A DNA stretch of 64,000 nt from an uncultured Collinsella sp. (GCA_958415525.1 CATYZE010000004.1:62001-126000), one strand, 5' to 3'. Shown: positions 1 to 7,932, numbered from the stretch's first letter. Program-made: numbers and translations. The notes: generated from the letters alone by a model not told the origin.

Positions 1-177
1 CAGCACGGCGGCAAGGATGCCGTTCTGCACGTAGGTGAGCGGCTTGGAGTCGGCGTCGGCATACATGCCGTAGTTAAAGACGGTGTGGCCCATGGGCTCG
101 ACAACCTTCTTAAGGGCAGCCTCGATCATGGGGTTCTTGGAGTTCTGGGAGTTCTCGTTGATGAGAGCGATCTTCAT
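1..177 (-). CDS. RpiB/LacA-LacB-type sugar-phosphate isomerase, N-terminal part (runs off the window)
   Basis: The reverse strand starts with ATG at 177 and reads MKIALINENSQNSKNPMIEA and on for 59 residues to the window edge. The opening beta strand followed by NENSQ and the later GHTVFNYGMY segment are typical of the RpiB/LacA/LacB aldose-ketose isomerase fold found in sugar-acid operons of gut actinobacteria and clostridia. GAAAGG lies about 9 bases upstream as a ribosome binding site. It is the second gene of a minus-strand pair after the dehydrogenase at 410-1219; the 232-base gap holds two inverted repeats. The substrate cannot be read from the fragment; the neighbours suggest an isomerisation feeding the KDG pathway. 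Family assignment is fairly sure, function is inferred. Confidence 0.75.
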   Translation of the reverse strand, partial: MKIALINENSQNSKNPMIEAALKKVVEPMGHTVFNYGMYADADSKPLTYVQNGILAAVL

Positions 178-203
178 TGCGAAATACCTTTCCTATTTCT
201 AAC

Positions 204-266
204 TTGCGGTGAAATACGGACTGTTTTGCCTGATAGAAGCCAAAATCAATCCCTATTTCACCGCAA
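204..266. repeat. Palindromic repeat family P1, copy a
   Basis: Arms TTGCGGTGAAATA (204-216) and TATTTCACCGCAA (254-266) are perfect inverted copies around a less conserved centre. Near-identical copies occur at 8609-8671 and 9761-9827. It sits between the SDR gene and the isomerase gene on the same strand. Confidence 0.8.
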
Positions 267-304
267 CTACTAAATGAACCTAAATGTGGGAGCGCGGTGA
301 GCGA

Positions 305-402
305 GCGGGCTTGAGACGGAGCAGGTTGCCTTGAAAGAGGAGGGAAGCGTACTTGGGTACGCGACCGACGATTGAAAGGCAAGATGCCCGTCTCAAGCCC
401 GC
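305..402 (-). repeat. Branched inverted repeat between the two genes of the SDR/isomerase operon
   Basis: Outer arms GCGGGCTTGAGACGG (305-319) and its exact complement (388-402) enclose a second pair TTGCCTT/AAGGCAA and an inner hairpin GCGTAC-ttgg-GTACGC. Transcribed on the minus strand it would fold into a long hairpin just after the dehydrogenase stop codon. No U-run follows, so it looks like an intercistronic processing or stability element rather than a terminator. Confidence 0.6.
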
Positions 403-409
403 GCAGCGC

Positions 410-1219
410 CTACTGCGGTTGTTTGCCGATGTAAGCTAGGATGCCGCCGTCGACGTAGAGGATGTGGCCGTTGACGAAGTTCGAGGCATCGGAGGCCAGG
501 AATACGGCGGGGCCCTTCAGATCCTCGGGCGTGCCCCAACGGGCGGCCGGGGTCTTGGCGATGATGAACTGGTCAAATGGGTGACGGCTGCCATCGGGCT
601 GCGTCTCGCGCAGCGGGGCGGTCTGCGGCGTGGCGATATAGCCAGGCCCAATGCCGTTGCACTGGATGTTGGCCTCGCCAAACTCGGAGCAGATGTTCTT
701 GGTGAGCATCTTCAGACCGCCCTTGGCAGCGGCGTAGCCAGCGATGGTCTCGCGGCCGAGCTCGCTCATCATCGAGCAGATGTTGATAATCTTGCCGTGA
801 CCCTTGGCGATCATGCCGGGCAGGCAGGCCTTGGAGACGATGAACGGGGCGTTAAGGTCGATGTCGACGACGCGGCGGAAGTCCTCGGCGCTCATGTCGA
901 GCATGGGGGTGCGCTGGATAACACCAGCGTTGTTGACCAGGATGTCGGGCGTGGTGCCAAAATCGGCCTCGATCTTGGCGACGAGCTCGGCGACGACGGC
1001 CTCGTCGGTGACGTCGGCCACGTAGCCGTGAGCCTCAAAGCCCAGCTCGCGGTAGTGCTTCTCGGCCTCGGTGACCTTGTCGGCGTGACGCGCGTTAAAG
1101 GCGATCTTGGCGCCGGCCTCGCCGAGCGCCTCGGCAATGGCCATGCCAATGCCATAGGTGGCGCCGGTCACGAGCGCGACCTTGCCATCCAGGCGGAAGC
1201 TGTCCATAAGATCAGACAT
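410..1219 (-). CDS. SDR-family oxidoreductase, gluconate 5-dehydrogenase / KduD-like
   Basis: A 269-residue classical short-chain dehydrogenase. The nucleotide-binding motif TGATYGIG is at residues 18-25, NNAG near 96-99, and the catalytic Ser149, Tyr162 and Lys166 (YAAAK) are present. The PGYIATPQT segment after the active site and the length match gluconate 5-dehydrogenases and 2-deoxy-gluconate 3-dehydrogenases, which interconvert keto- and hydroxy sugar acids with NAD(P)H. I chose the ATG at 1219, which has GAAAGGA 6 bases upstream, over the ATG at 1246. The gene heads a minus-strand pair with the RpiB-type isomerase. A palindrome resembling an operator lies about 105 bases upstream (1323-1338). 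The exact substrate is not determined by the sequence. Confidence 0.8.
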   Translation of the reverse strand: MSDLMDSFRLDGKVALVTGATYGIGMAIAEALGEAGAKIAFNARHADKVTEAEKHYRELGFEAHGYVADVTDEAVVAELVAKIEADFGTTPDILVNNAGVIQRTPMLDMSAEDFRRVVDIDLNAPFIVSKACLPGMIAKGHGKIINICSMMSELGRETIAGYAAAKGGLKMLTKNICSEFGEANIQCNGIGPGYIATPQTAPLRETQPDGSRHPFDQFIIAKTPAARWGTPEDLKGPAVFLASDASNFVNGHILYVDGGILAYIGKQPQ

Positions 1220-1322
1220 AGCGATCCTTTCAAAAGAAACGTTCATCTATATAAGTCTTGCTTCTAATACAAGCTCAGTATAGGAGAAGCGGAGGAACTA
1301 ACGCCCCTGTTTCCCTAAAAAT

Positions 1323-1338
1323 AGGTGAACGTTCACTT
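1323..1338. promoter_or_regulatory. Operator-like palindrome upstream of the SDR gene
   Basis: AGGTGAACGTTCACTT matches 15 of 16 bases of a perfect palindrome, AGGTGAACGTTCACCT, found at 7972-7987. A further half site (GGTGAACG) begins at 1344. The CG-centred dyad is typical of LacI-family or similar dimeric repressor sites. It lies in the gap between the GntR gene and the SDR gene, both on the minus strand. Confidence 0.55.
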
Positions 1339-1378
1339 TTAAAAGGTGAACGGTTGAAATTAGTTGTTGCGATGCCCC

Positions 1379-2071
1379 CTACTCACTTTTCGCCTGTGCG
1401 CCTTCCGCGATCATGTTGCGGTTGTAGACCAGGTGCAGATACATCGCATCGTGCGCGGCGGTGGGGTTGCGCGCCTCGATGGCGTCGGCCACGCCGCGGT
1501 GTGTGCGGATGGTCTCCTCGACGAGCTTTTTGCCCGTAACGTCGATAAAGAGGGGAACGGATGCCTTGAGCACGCCCATCAGGCGGGGAACGACGAGGTT
1601 GCCGCAGCTCTCGGCAATGGCGTTGTGGAATGCGGTGTCGGCGGCGGAGTAGTCCTTGCCGGCCTCTGCCAGGCGCTGGGACTCGTCGCAGAGCTCGCGG
1701 ATGCACATAATCTGATCTTCGGTCGCGTGCTCGGCGGCCATGCTTGCCATCTGCGGCTCGATCATAAAGCGCACCTCGAGCAGGTCGCGCGCCAGGCGCT
1801 GCTTATCGCCGATAAAGGTAAAGCCCAGCGGGTCGTCGGCAACGCCGGGGTTCGATGCCACATATGTGCCCGAACCCTGCTTGATGCGCACGATATTGCG
1901 CGACTGCAGGAGCTTCATGGCCTCGCGTACGGTGCTTCTGCCGGCGCCCAGGCGCTCAACGAGCACGGCCTCCTTGGGCAGGCGGTCGCCCTGCTCAAGG
2001 TGCTCATCAAGAATCAATTGAATGATTTTCTCGGAAATTTGCTCGGGGAGCCCCGATTCGGCGCGGGCCAT
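1379..2071 (-). CDS. GntR-family transcription regulator, FadR subfamily (FCD domain)
   Basis: 230 residues. The N-terminal winged helix carries GDRLPKEAVLVERLGAGR and STVREAMKLL, the usual GntR recognition region, and the wing ends with GSGTYVAS. The rest is an all-helical FCD sensor; D and H in DTAFHNAIAE and the later His of RTHRGVADAI are likely metal or carboxylate ligands. FCD regulators commonly sense sugar acids. The ATG at 2071 is preferred because GAGAGG lies 7 bases before it, whereas the in-frame ATGs at 2077 and 2098 are badly placed. It is divergent from the GntP permease, and three CATCAGAC half sites in the shared gap are its likely targets. Confidence 0.85.
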   Translation of the reverse strand: MARAESGLPEQISEKIIQLILDEHLEQGDRLPKEAVLVERLGAGRSTVREAMKLLQSRNIVRIKQGSGTYVASNPGVADDPLGFTFIGDKQRLARDLLEVRFMIEPQMASMAAEHATEDQIMCIRELCDESQRLAEAGKDYSAADTAFHNAIAESCGNLVVPRLMGVLKASVPLFIDVTGKKLVEETIRTHRGVADAIEARNPTAAHDAMYLHLVYNRNMIAEGAQAKSE

Positions 2072-2196
2072 AGTCATACCTCTCATTACAAAATTCATCT
2101 GAGCTATTTTAGCGCACCAAGGGCATGGTATTGGCCGTTGAACCCGAATCAGGTGGCCCAGATATACCGTTCGCAGTGCAAATACGACCGTTCGCC

Positions 2197-2292
2197 AAAT
2201 ACATCAGATGTATTTCGAACAAATTTCAATTTGAAACATCAGACCTTTTCAAAACACGCTATAGTCATCAGACGAATTCAAAAGGTCTGATG
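2197..2292 (+). promoter_or_regulatory. Promoter/operator region of the GntP-dehydratase operon
   Basis: A palindrome AAATACATCAGATGTATTT (2197-2215) is followed by a 13-base perfect inverted repeat, CATCAGACCTTTT (2237-2249) and AAAAGGTCTGATG (2280-2292), with a third half site CATCAGAC at 2266. A TATAGT (2260-2265) between the arms is a plausible -10. The second arm ends just before the GGAGGAAAG ribosome binding site of gntP, so a bound regulator would block transcription. The divergent FCD-type GntR is the obvious candidate. Confidence 0.65.
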
Positions 2293-2305
2293 AATTGGAG
2301 GAAAG

Positions 2306-3667
2306 ATGTCAGACCCAACGTTTATGGCAGACCCCACCAGGCTCGTCATCGCCGCAATCGTGGGCATCGCGCTGCTGCTTGCGCTCATCATCAAGTTCAA
2401 GCTGCATCCCGTGCTGTCGATGATGGTTTCGGCGCTTGCGATCGGCATCGGTGCCGGCATGCCGCTCGACCTGGTGGCCGATACCGTCACCAAGGGCGTG
2501 GGCATCACGCTGCAAAACATCGCACTGCTCATTGGCCTGGGCTCGATGTTCGGCCAGATCCTGGAGGAGAGCGGTGGCGCCAAGAAGATTGCCCAGACCT
2601 TCATTAACACCTTTGGCCAGGGTCACTCCAGCTGGGCGCTGGGCATCACCGGCCTGGTCATCGGCACCACGGTGTTCTTTGAGGCCGGCGTGGTCGTTTT
2701 GATCCCGCTCGCGTTTAGCGTGGCATCGCAGACCAAAAAGTCGACCCTCTACTATGGCATCGCCCTGCTCGCGGGACTGGCAGCCGGCTATGCCTTCGTG
2801 CCGCCTTCGGCCGGTTCGGTTCTGGTCGCCGGTACGCTCGGCGTCGACCTGGGCACCATGATTCTCGTCGGCATCCCCACCGCCTTTATCGCCATGGCTG
2901 TCGCCGGCGTCGTCTGGGGCCGCAACGTGGGTGGCCGCATCTTTACGGACGTCCCCGAGCACTTCACCTCTGCCGAGGGTGCGAGCGACGATAAGGAGCT
3001 TCCCTCCTTTGGCATGGTGCTCGCGATCGTGCTCACGCCGCTTTGCCTGATTCTGCTGGGCACGCTGTCTTCGTACGTCCCCATGCCCGAGCAGGTTGTC
3101 TCGATTCTCGCCTTCCTGGGCAAGCCGTTCGTCGCACTCACCATCGCCACGCTTGTCGCCATGTACCTGCTGGGCGCTCGCCGCGGCTACACCGGCGCCG
3201 AGCTCAAGGCCCTGCTCGACCGCTCGCTCAAGCCCGTCGGCATGATCTTGCTGGTCATCGCCTGCGGAGGCGTCATCCGCTGGATGCTGCAGGACTGCGG
3301 TCTTGGCCAAGTTATCGGCCCCGCGCTCGAGAGCTGCCCGCTGCCCCTCGTGGTCGTCGGCTTTCTCATCGCCGCGCTCGTCCGCGCCTCGGTCGGCAGC
3401 TCCATCGTGTCCATGACCATGGCTTCGGGCATTATGGCCGCTATGCCTGCGGTCGCCGGCGCCTCGGTGCTCATGCGCGCCGCCATCTGCCTTGCCATCT
3501 GCGGTGGCGCCACGGCGCTCTCGCACGTCAACGATGCCGGCTTCTGGATGTGCTCTTCGTTCCTCGAGATCGACGAGAAGACCACCCTCAAGTCCTGGAC
3601 CATCATGGAGACGATCATCGGTCTTTCGGGCCTCGCCTGCGCCCTGGTGATCTCGTTCTTCGCATAA
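2306..3667 (+). CDS. GntP-family gluconate/sugar-acid permease
   Basis: A 453-residue polytopic membrane protein with about 12 hydrophobic segments. IGLGSMFGQILEESGGAKKI near residues 78-97 and the GTTVFFEAGVVVLIPL segment are hallmark regions of the GntP family, which imports gluconate and related sugar acids by proton symport. The C-terminal half carries LSHVNDAGFW, also conserved in the family. The start has a strong GGAGGAAAG site. The next gene, a dehydratase, follows after 79 bases on the same strand, so uptake and the first catabolic step are probably co-transcribed under the operator at 2237-2292. Substrate specificity (gluconate, galactonate, idonate) cannot be settled from sequence alone. 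Confidence 0.9.
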   Translation: MSDPTFMADPTRLVIAAIVGIALLLALIIKFKLHPVLSMMVSALAIGIGAGMPLDLVADTVTKGVGITLQNIALLIGLGSMFGQILEESGGAKKIAQTFINTFGQGHSSWALGITGLVIGTTVFFEAGVVVLIPLAFSVASQTKKSTLYYGIALLAGLAAGYAFVPPSAGSVLVAGTLGVDLGTMILVGIPTAFIAMAVAGVVWGRNVGGRIFTDVPEHFTSAEGASDDKELPSFGMVLAIVLTPLCLILLGTLSSYVPMPEQVVSILAFLGKPFVALTIATLVAMYLLGARRGYTGAELKALLDRSLKPVGMILLVIACGGVIRWMLQDCGLGQVIGPALESCPLPLVVVGFLIAALVRASVGSSIVSMTMASGIMAAMPAVAGASVLMRAAICLAICGGATALSHVNDAGFWMCSSFLEIDEKTTLKSWTIMETIIGLSGLACALVISFFA

Positions 3668-3746
3668 TCGCAAGCCGGCGCTTCACATCAGCACGTCACA
3701 TCAATCGATACCAAACCAAGTAAGCCTTAAGCCAAAGGAGTACACC

Positions 3747-5525
3747 ATGGACGAGAAGACCAAAGAGCAGATTCAGCAGGAGGCCGCCGAGCTGGTTGCC
3801 AAGCTGCAGCCACGTTCCGGCAAGTTCCGCACCATCAGCCCCGAGATGGACCCGCTGCGTCTGGGCTCTGGCTGGAGCATCGAGGACCTGGACAAGCCGC
3901 AGGTCATCATCGAGTCGACGTTCGGCGACTCGCACCCGGGTTCCGCCGGTCTGTTTGAGCTGGTCGAGGAGGTACGCGCCGGCGTTGCCGAGGCTGGTGG
4001 CCACGGCGCCCGTTACTTCTGCACCGACATCTGCGACGGCGAGGCCCAGGGCCACGACGGCATCAACTACTCGCTGCCCAGCCGCGACATGATCGCCAAC
4101 ATGATCGAGATTCACGCCAAGGCCACTCCGTTCGACGCCGGCGTCTTTGTCGCCAGCTGTGATAAGGGCCTGCCCGCGAACCTCATGGCCATGGGCCGCA
4201 TCAACATCCCCTCCATCGTCGTCACCGGCGGCGTCATGGATGCCGGCCCCGACCTGCTGACCCTGGAGCAGCTCGGTGCTATTTCGGCCCGCTACGAGCG
4301 CGGCGAGATTTCCCGCGAGGAGCTCGAGTTCGCCAAGCACAACGCCTGCCCCAGCTGCGGCGCCTGCTCCTTCATGGGCACCGCCTCGACCATGCAGGTC
4401 ACGGCCGAGGCCCTGGGCCTCATGCTCCCCGGCACGGCTCTGCTGCCTGCCACCAGCTCCGACCTGCGCGAGTTCGCCCGCGAGGCCGGCCGTCAGTCCG
4501 TGTGGCTCTCCGAGCACAACCTGTGCCCGCGCGACATCGTGACCAAGGAGTCCTTCGAGAACCTCATCATGGTCCACGGCGCCATCTCCGGCTCCACCAA
4601 CTCGCTGCTGCACATCCCCGCGATCGCCCGCGAGTTTGGCATCGAGATGTCTGCCGACGACTTCGATCGTCTGCACCGTGGCGCCCACTACCTGCTCAAC
4701 GTCCGTCCCGCAGGCGAGTGGCCGGCGCAGTTCTTCTACTATGCGGGCGGCGTGCCGCGCATCATGGAGGAGATCAAGTCGATGCTCCACCTCGACGTCA
4801 TGACCGTCACCGGCAAGACCCTCGGCGAGAATCTCGAGGACCTCAAGAACAACGGTTACTACGAGAAGTGCGGCCGCTACCTGGAGAAGTGGAACCTCAA
4901 GCGCGAGGACATCATCCGTCCGTTCGACCAGGCCTTTGGCACCGACGGCTCCATCGCCATCCTTCACGGCAACCTTGCCCCCGAGGGCGCCGTCGTCAAG
5001 CACACCGTCGTTCCGCGTGAGATGTTCCAGGCCACGCTCAAGGCCCGTCCGTTCGACTGCGAGGAGGACGCCATCCATGCCGTCCTGACGCACGAGGTCA
5101 AGCCTGGCGACGCCGTCATCATCCGCTACGAGGGCCCCAAGGGTTCCGGTATGCCCGAGATGTTCTACACCACCGAGGCTATCGCCAGCGACCCCGAGCT
5201 CGGCGCTTCCATTGCCCTGATCACCGACGGCCGCTTCTCCGGCGCCTCCAAGGGCCCGGCTATCGGTCACGTTTCGCCCGAGGCTGCCGTGGGCGGCCCG
5301 ATTGCCCTGATCGAGGAGGGCGACCTTATCCAGATCAACATCCCCGAGCGCTCGCTGTCCATCGTGGGCATCGCCGGTAAGGAGATGGAGCCGGCCGAGG
5401 TCGACGCCGTCCTGGCCGAGCGCCGCGCCGCTTGGAAGCCCAAGGCTAACCGCTATACCTCCGGCACGCTCAAGTTCTTTACCGAGCATGCAGTTTCTGC
5501 CATCCAGGGTGGCTACATGGAGTAG
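3747..5525 (+). CDS. IlvD/Edd-family sugar-acid dehydratase
   Basis: 592 residues, the standard length. The protein shows CDKGLPANLMAMGRINIP and NACPSCGACSFMGTASTMQV, which carry the iron-sulfur cluster cysteines of the dihydroxyacid dehydratase/6-phosphogluconate dehydratase family, and the C-terminal DGRFSGASKGPAIGHVSPEA motif. Members also include gluconate, galactonate, arabinonate and xylonate dehydratases. With a GntP permease directly upstream and KDG kinase and KDPG aldolase in the same region, a sugar-acid dehydratase yielding 2-keto-3-deoxygluconate is the best reading; an isoleucine/valine biosynthetic role is unlikely in this context. A strong terminator follows at 5573-5605. Confidence 0.85.
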   Translation: MDEKTKEQIQQEAAELVAKLQPRSGKFRTISPEMDPLRLGSGWSIEDLDKPQVIIESTFGDSHPGSAGLFELVEEVRAGVAEAGGHGARYFCTDICDGEAQGHDGINYSLPSRDMIANMIEIHAKATPFDAGVFVASCDKGLPANLMAMGRINIPSIVVTGGVMDAGPDLLTLEQLGAISARYERGEISREELEFAKHNACPSCGACSFMGTASTMQVTAEALGLMLPGTALLPATSSDLREFAREAGRQSVWLSEHNLCPRDIVTKESFENLIMVHGAISGSTNSLLHIPAIAREFGIEMSADDFDRLHRGAHYLLNVRPAGEWPAQFFYYAGGVPRIMEEIKSMLHLDVMTVTGKTLGENLEDLKNNGYYEKCGRYLEKWNLKREDIIRPFDQAFGTDGSIAILHGNLAPEGAVVKHTVVPREMFQATLKARPFDCEEDAIHAVLTHEVKPGDAVIIRYEGPKGSGMPEMFYTTEAIASDPELGASIALITDGRFSGASKGPAIGHVSPEAAVGGPIALIEEGDLIQINIPERSLSIVGIAGKEMEPAEVDAVLAERRAAWKPKANRYTSGTLKFFTEHAVSAIQGGYME

Positions 5526-5572
5526 CGCCCGTACGCATCGAATTTTTCCTCTCATAGATGCGTGGCACAAAG

Positions 5573-5605
5573 GGCCCCGAGTTCATACGAGCTCGGGGCC
5601 TTTTT
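5573..5605 (+). terminator. Intrinsic terminator after the dehydratase
   Basis: GGCCCCGAG, an 8-base loop, GCTCGGGGCC and five T residues form a textbook terminator 48 bases after the stop codon. Confidence 0.9.
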
Positions 5606-5630
5606 CGTCTTGGTTGCGGACGCATTGCTG

Positions 5631-5754
5631 GACGAAAACCGTTTGCGTCTGGCATGCAGCCGTACGAAAGCGAAATTTGCGTCTCATTTCCGTACGCAAA
5701 TCAGACGAAAACCATTTGCGTCTGGTTTAAAACCGTACGCAAATGGTTTTCGTC
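5631..5754. repeat. Direct and inverted repeat cluster between convergent genes
   Basis: GACGAAAACCATTTGCGT (5704-5721) and its exact complement (5737-5754) form an 18-base palindrome. A direct copy of the left arm with one change begins at 5631, and GTACGCAAAT-like pieces recur between them. It separates the plus-strand dehydratase from the minus-strand ATPase. There is no T-run, so a terminator role is not obvious. Confidence 0.65.
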
Positions 5755-5774
5755 TTGCGGAGCGTTGACCGCCT

Positions 5775-6866
5775 CTACAGCTCAGCCTCCAGCTCGACTT
5801 TGTGATCGTTGAGATAATCGCGCATGTAGGGGATGGCGAACGACACCTTACCGTAAGAGGGTGCCTCAATAATCGATTCTCTGAGCAAGCGGCTGCGGAT
5901 GGAGCTCACCTGCTGAGGCGTTTTGTTTAGGTCGTCGGCCACCATGCTGGTCGAACATGTTTGCCCCAACGATGCCATGCTCAACAGATAGGCGATACAT
6001 GTGGGCGGAATGCGCTGCAGCGCGGGCTCAATCACCATGGCGCAGAAGCGTTCGCGTGCCGTCGCAATGCCACGCTCGGCCTCTTCTTCTCCAATAATCG
6101 TCGTATGCGCGCGTCTCGCTAGCTGCCATGCATAGTATCCAACGAGCTGAATCATAAAAGGATAGCCTTGCGTTGCCTCGGCAAGTTGGCTGGCGATGCC
6201 TGGCTTGAGCTCCATACCGGATGTTTCGATGGTCTCTTCGAGGGAGTACGTCACCTCGGTAACAGCTACTGCCTTGAGATCAAAGGGGAGCGCGCGACGT
6301 AAAAACGTGAGTGTTTTGCCGTTGATGACGCTTTCGATCATCGAGGGTAGTCCTGCAAAAACGAAGGCAATATCAAGGTCTTCGCCGATAATCTGTTGAA
6401 TTGCAATGGAGAGCGTTCGGACCTCGTCGAGTTCGGCATCTTGGACCTCATCGAGGGTGATAAGCAGGCCGTTGCCATTTTTGGATATTGTCTGCCTTAT
6501 CGCGTCGCGCAAAGAAGGGCCAATTCGTTCGATGTCTATGCTACCGAGAGATATGCCGGCGACAGCGGGTTCGAATCTAGCGTGTTTGGCTTGGACCTTG
6601 GGCTGGAGCTGTTCAAGAATGCGCTGGCAGAGCCCTTCGGTTGCGACTTCCTTAATAACGGTCCAACCGCGATCTTGAGCAAGACGCGTGCACTCATCAA
6701 GGAGGACCGTTTTACCCGTTCCGCGGACACCGGCAATGCGCATCAGGCGCCCCGGTGCGCCGGGTCCATTGATGAGGCCCTCGTTGAACTCCTCGAGTAC
6801 ATCCTCGCGGCCGATAATCATGGGAGGCGTTTTGCCTGCTGTAGGTTTAAACGGATTTGTCTGCAT
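5775..6866 (-). CDS. AAA ATPase, ORC/Cdc6-like with C-terminal winged helix
   Basis: 363 residues. Walker A is GVRGTGKT, Walker B LLITLDEVQDA, and FVFAGLP resembles sensor 1. The last 80 residues (TSMVADDLNKTPQQVSSIRS, then ending IPYMRDYL) read as a winged helix-turn-helix. This AAA_16-plus-wHTH arrangement resembles ORC1/Cdc6-type ATPases and bacterial relatives of unknown function. I take the ATG at 6866, with AGAGG 8 bases upstream, rather than the GTG at 6875. Seven tandem 10-base repeats begin 21 bases upstream of the start codon (6888-6957) and probably serve as a binding array for this protein or a regulator. It is a lone gene, convergent with the dehydratase. Its cellular role is unknown. 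Confidence 0.7.
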   Translation of the reverse strand: MQTNPFKPTAGKTPPMIIGREDVLEEFNEGLINGPGAPGRLMRIAGVRGTGKTVLLDECTRLAQDRGWTVIKEVATEGLCQRILEQLQPKVQAKHARFEPAVAGISLGSIDIERIGPSLRDAIRQTISKNGNGLLITLDEVQDAELDEVRTLSIAIQQIIGEDLDIAFVFAGLPSMIESVINGKTLTFLRRALPFDLKAVAVTEVTYSLEETIETSGMELKPGIASQLAEATQGYPFMIQLVGYYAWQLARRAHTTIIGEEEAERGIATARERFCAMVIEPALQRIPPTCIAYLLSMASLGQTCSTSMVADDLNKTPQQVSSIRSRLLRESIIEAPSYGKVSFAIPYMRDYLNDHKVELEAEL

Positions 6867-6887
6867 ATGCGCCACCTCTGCTCAAGT

Positions 6888-6957
6888 TATAGCAAGATAT
6901 AGCAAAGTATAGCAACATATAGCAAAGTATAGCGAGATATAGCAACGTATAGCGCGG
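6888..6957. repeat. Seven tandem 10-bp iterons (TATAGCAANN)
   Basis: TATAGC starts at 6888, 6898, 6908, 6918, 6928, 6938 and 6948, so the period is exactly 10 bases, one turn of the helix. Positions 7-10 vary (AAGA, AAAG, AACA, AAAG, GAGA, AACG, GCGG). The array abuts the ribosome binding site of the ATPase gene. Unit length and the lack of unique spacers rule out CRISPR. Confidence 0.9.
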
Positions 6958-6979
6958 TTTGTGGGCTCTTGCGACTGCG

Positions 6980-7660
6980 CTACTCCCCAAACGCCATGTG
7001 GATAAAGCGTTTTGCGAACAGCTTATTGGCTACGTTGATGACGTGGCCCAGGAACAGTGCCGAGATAGCGGTGGTTACACCAAAGCCGCCCAGGTTGTGC
7101 ATGAGCACGAGTGATAGGGCGAGGGATGCCGCGACGTGTGAGCAGTCGAATACGACCTTAACATCGCCAAAGCGACGCTTGAGCTTTTCGGCAATTATCT
7201 GCACCAGGCCATCCGGCGCGTTGGGCACGACGCCCATATTGACCACCAGGCTTACGCCAAACGCGGTGACGGCAAGCGAAAGCAGCATAGTCGCGACCTG
7301 CGCGGGGAGTGCGGTGGGGTGCAGAGGATTGACTGCCATAAAGAAGTCGGTGAAGCCGCCGATAAGCGTGGAGAAAAAGAGCTCGAGCAGAATGCGCGGC
7401 TGGAACTCACGGCGAAGAATAGCCAATTGGGCTGCAATGTAAGCGACGTAGGTCACGGTGATCCAAAAACCGAGCGTCTTGCCAGTGAGCATGGACAGGG
7501 TCGTGGCAAAGCAGGTGAGGGCGGCCACGCCAAGGCCCGATGCCGTCTGGAGGCTCATGCCGAGGGCCAAAATGGCAACGCCGACCAGATACATGAGCAT
7601 CCTGGTCGCGGTGTGGCACCAATCGATGTTCTCGCCATTCATTACGATGAGCGGTCGCAT
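6980..7660 (-). CDS. YczE/YitT-like integral membrane protein
   Basis: 226 residues with about five to six hydrophobic segments and no signal peptide. GMSLQTASGLGVAALTCF near the N terminus, then GVSLVVNMGVVPNAPDGLVQ, resembles YczE-type membrane proteins, whose function is not established. ATG at 7660 is chosen because GAAAGGACGGCAGCAAC precedes it; a longer frame to 7744 only covers the structured leader. The gene is preceded, in order of transcription, by a promoter with a LacI-type operator, RNA-like motif A (7842-7899) and motif B (7695-7820). The same motifs occur with the KDG kinase/KDPG aldolase genes, so this protein probably belongs to the same regulon, perhaps as a transporter for a sugar acid or related metabolite. 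Confidence 0.7.
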   Translation of the reverse strand: MRPLIVMNGENIDWCHTATRMLMYLVGVAILALGMSLQTASGLGVAALTCFATTLSMLTGKTLGFWITVTYVAYIAAQLAILRREFQPRILLELFFSTLIGGFTDFFMAVNPLHPTALPAQVATMLLSLAVTAFGVSLVVNMGVVPNAPDGLVQIIAEKLKRRFGDVKVVFDCSHVAASLALSLVLMHNLGGFGVTTAISALFLGHVINVANKLFAKRFIHMAFGE

Positions 7661-7694
7661 GTTGCTGCCGTCCTTTCGGTTGTAAGGAATTGGG

Positions 7695-7820
7695 CTGACC
7701 TGGGCCGGCGCGAAGAGGGTTATCGGAGGCACTGCTTTTAGCAAGCAGAAGAGCCGGCCCCTGGTCAGTCATGTGGGAATGCCTTGCGTTGCCGGAATGG
7801 GACTGAAGGGCTCGGCAAGG
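7695..7820 (-). promoter_or_regulatory. Structured RNA leader motif B, copy 1 (upstream of the YczE-like gene)
   Basis: On the minus strand the element has four paired regions: CCTTGC (7815-7820) with GCAAGG (7782-7787), CTGACC (7763-7768) with GGTCAG (7695-7700), GGGCCGGC (7753-7760) with GCCGGCCC (7702-7709), and CTGCTT (7743-7748) with AAGCAG (7733-7738). Conserved unpaired stretches shared with copy 2 are CAGTCCCATTCCGG, GGCATTCCC and TGCCTCCGATAACC. It ends 35 bases before the start codon. The layout of nested helices with invariant joining strands is what a riboswitch aptamer looks like. Confidence 0.7.
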
Positions 7821-7841
7821 CGGGAGGAAAGCAAAGAAGCT

Positions 7842-7899
7842 GCGTGCGCATCAAGATGCCAAGATGGTAGGGTGCGTCTTAGCATCTTGTTGCACACGC
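7842..7899 (-). promoter_or_regulatory. Structured RNA leader motif A, copy 1
   Basis: On the minus strand GCGTGTGCA (7891-7899), a bulged A and CAAGATGC pair with GCATCTTG, a bulged A and TGCGCACGC (7842-7850). The 22-base loop (7860-7881) carries AAGAC, GCACCCTACC and ATCTTG. Copy 2 at 12088-12145 is also exactly 58 bases, has the same loop with 3 changes, and has an entirely different stem. Confidence 0.7.
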
Positions 7900-7901
7900 T
7901 T

Positions 7902-7932
7902 AACGAAATCGGTTTCGTTGCTGCCTAGTATA
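7902..7932 (-). promoter_or_regulatory. Minus-strand promoter with LacI-type operator for the YczE-like gene
   Basis: Reading on the minus strand, TATACT (7927-7932) is a good -10 with TTTGCA 16 bases upstream as -35. The near-palindrome AACGAAATCGGTTTCGTT (7902-7919, plus-strand reading) covers the expected start of transcription. The same arrangement precedes kdgK at 12150-12193. The LacI-family regulator at 12280-13302 is the likely ligand-responsive repressor. Confidence 0.65.

Noticed and set aside
3696..5570. 624-codon minus-strand frame opposite the dehydratase
   Set aside because: Shadow of the IlvD/Edd gene, low-complexity translation, no ribosome binding site.
6888..6957. CRISPR array
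   Set aside because: Units are 10 bases with no unique spacers; it is an iteron-like tandem repeat, and no cas gene is nearby.
7661..7744. N-terminal extension of the YczE-like protein to 7744
   Set aside because: The extra codons run through the conserved RNA-like motif B, and the ATG at 7660 has a good ribosome binding site.
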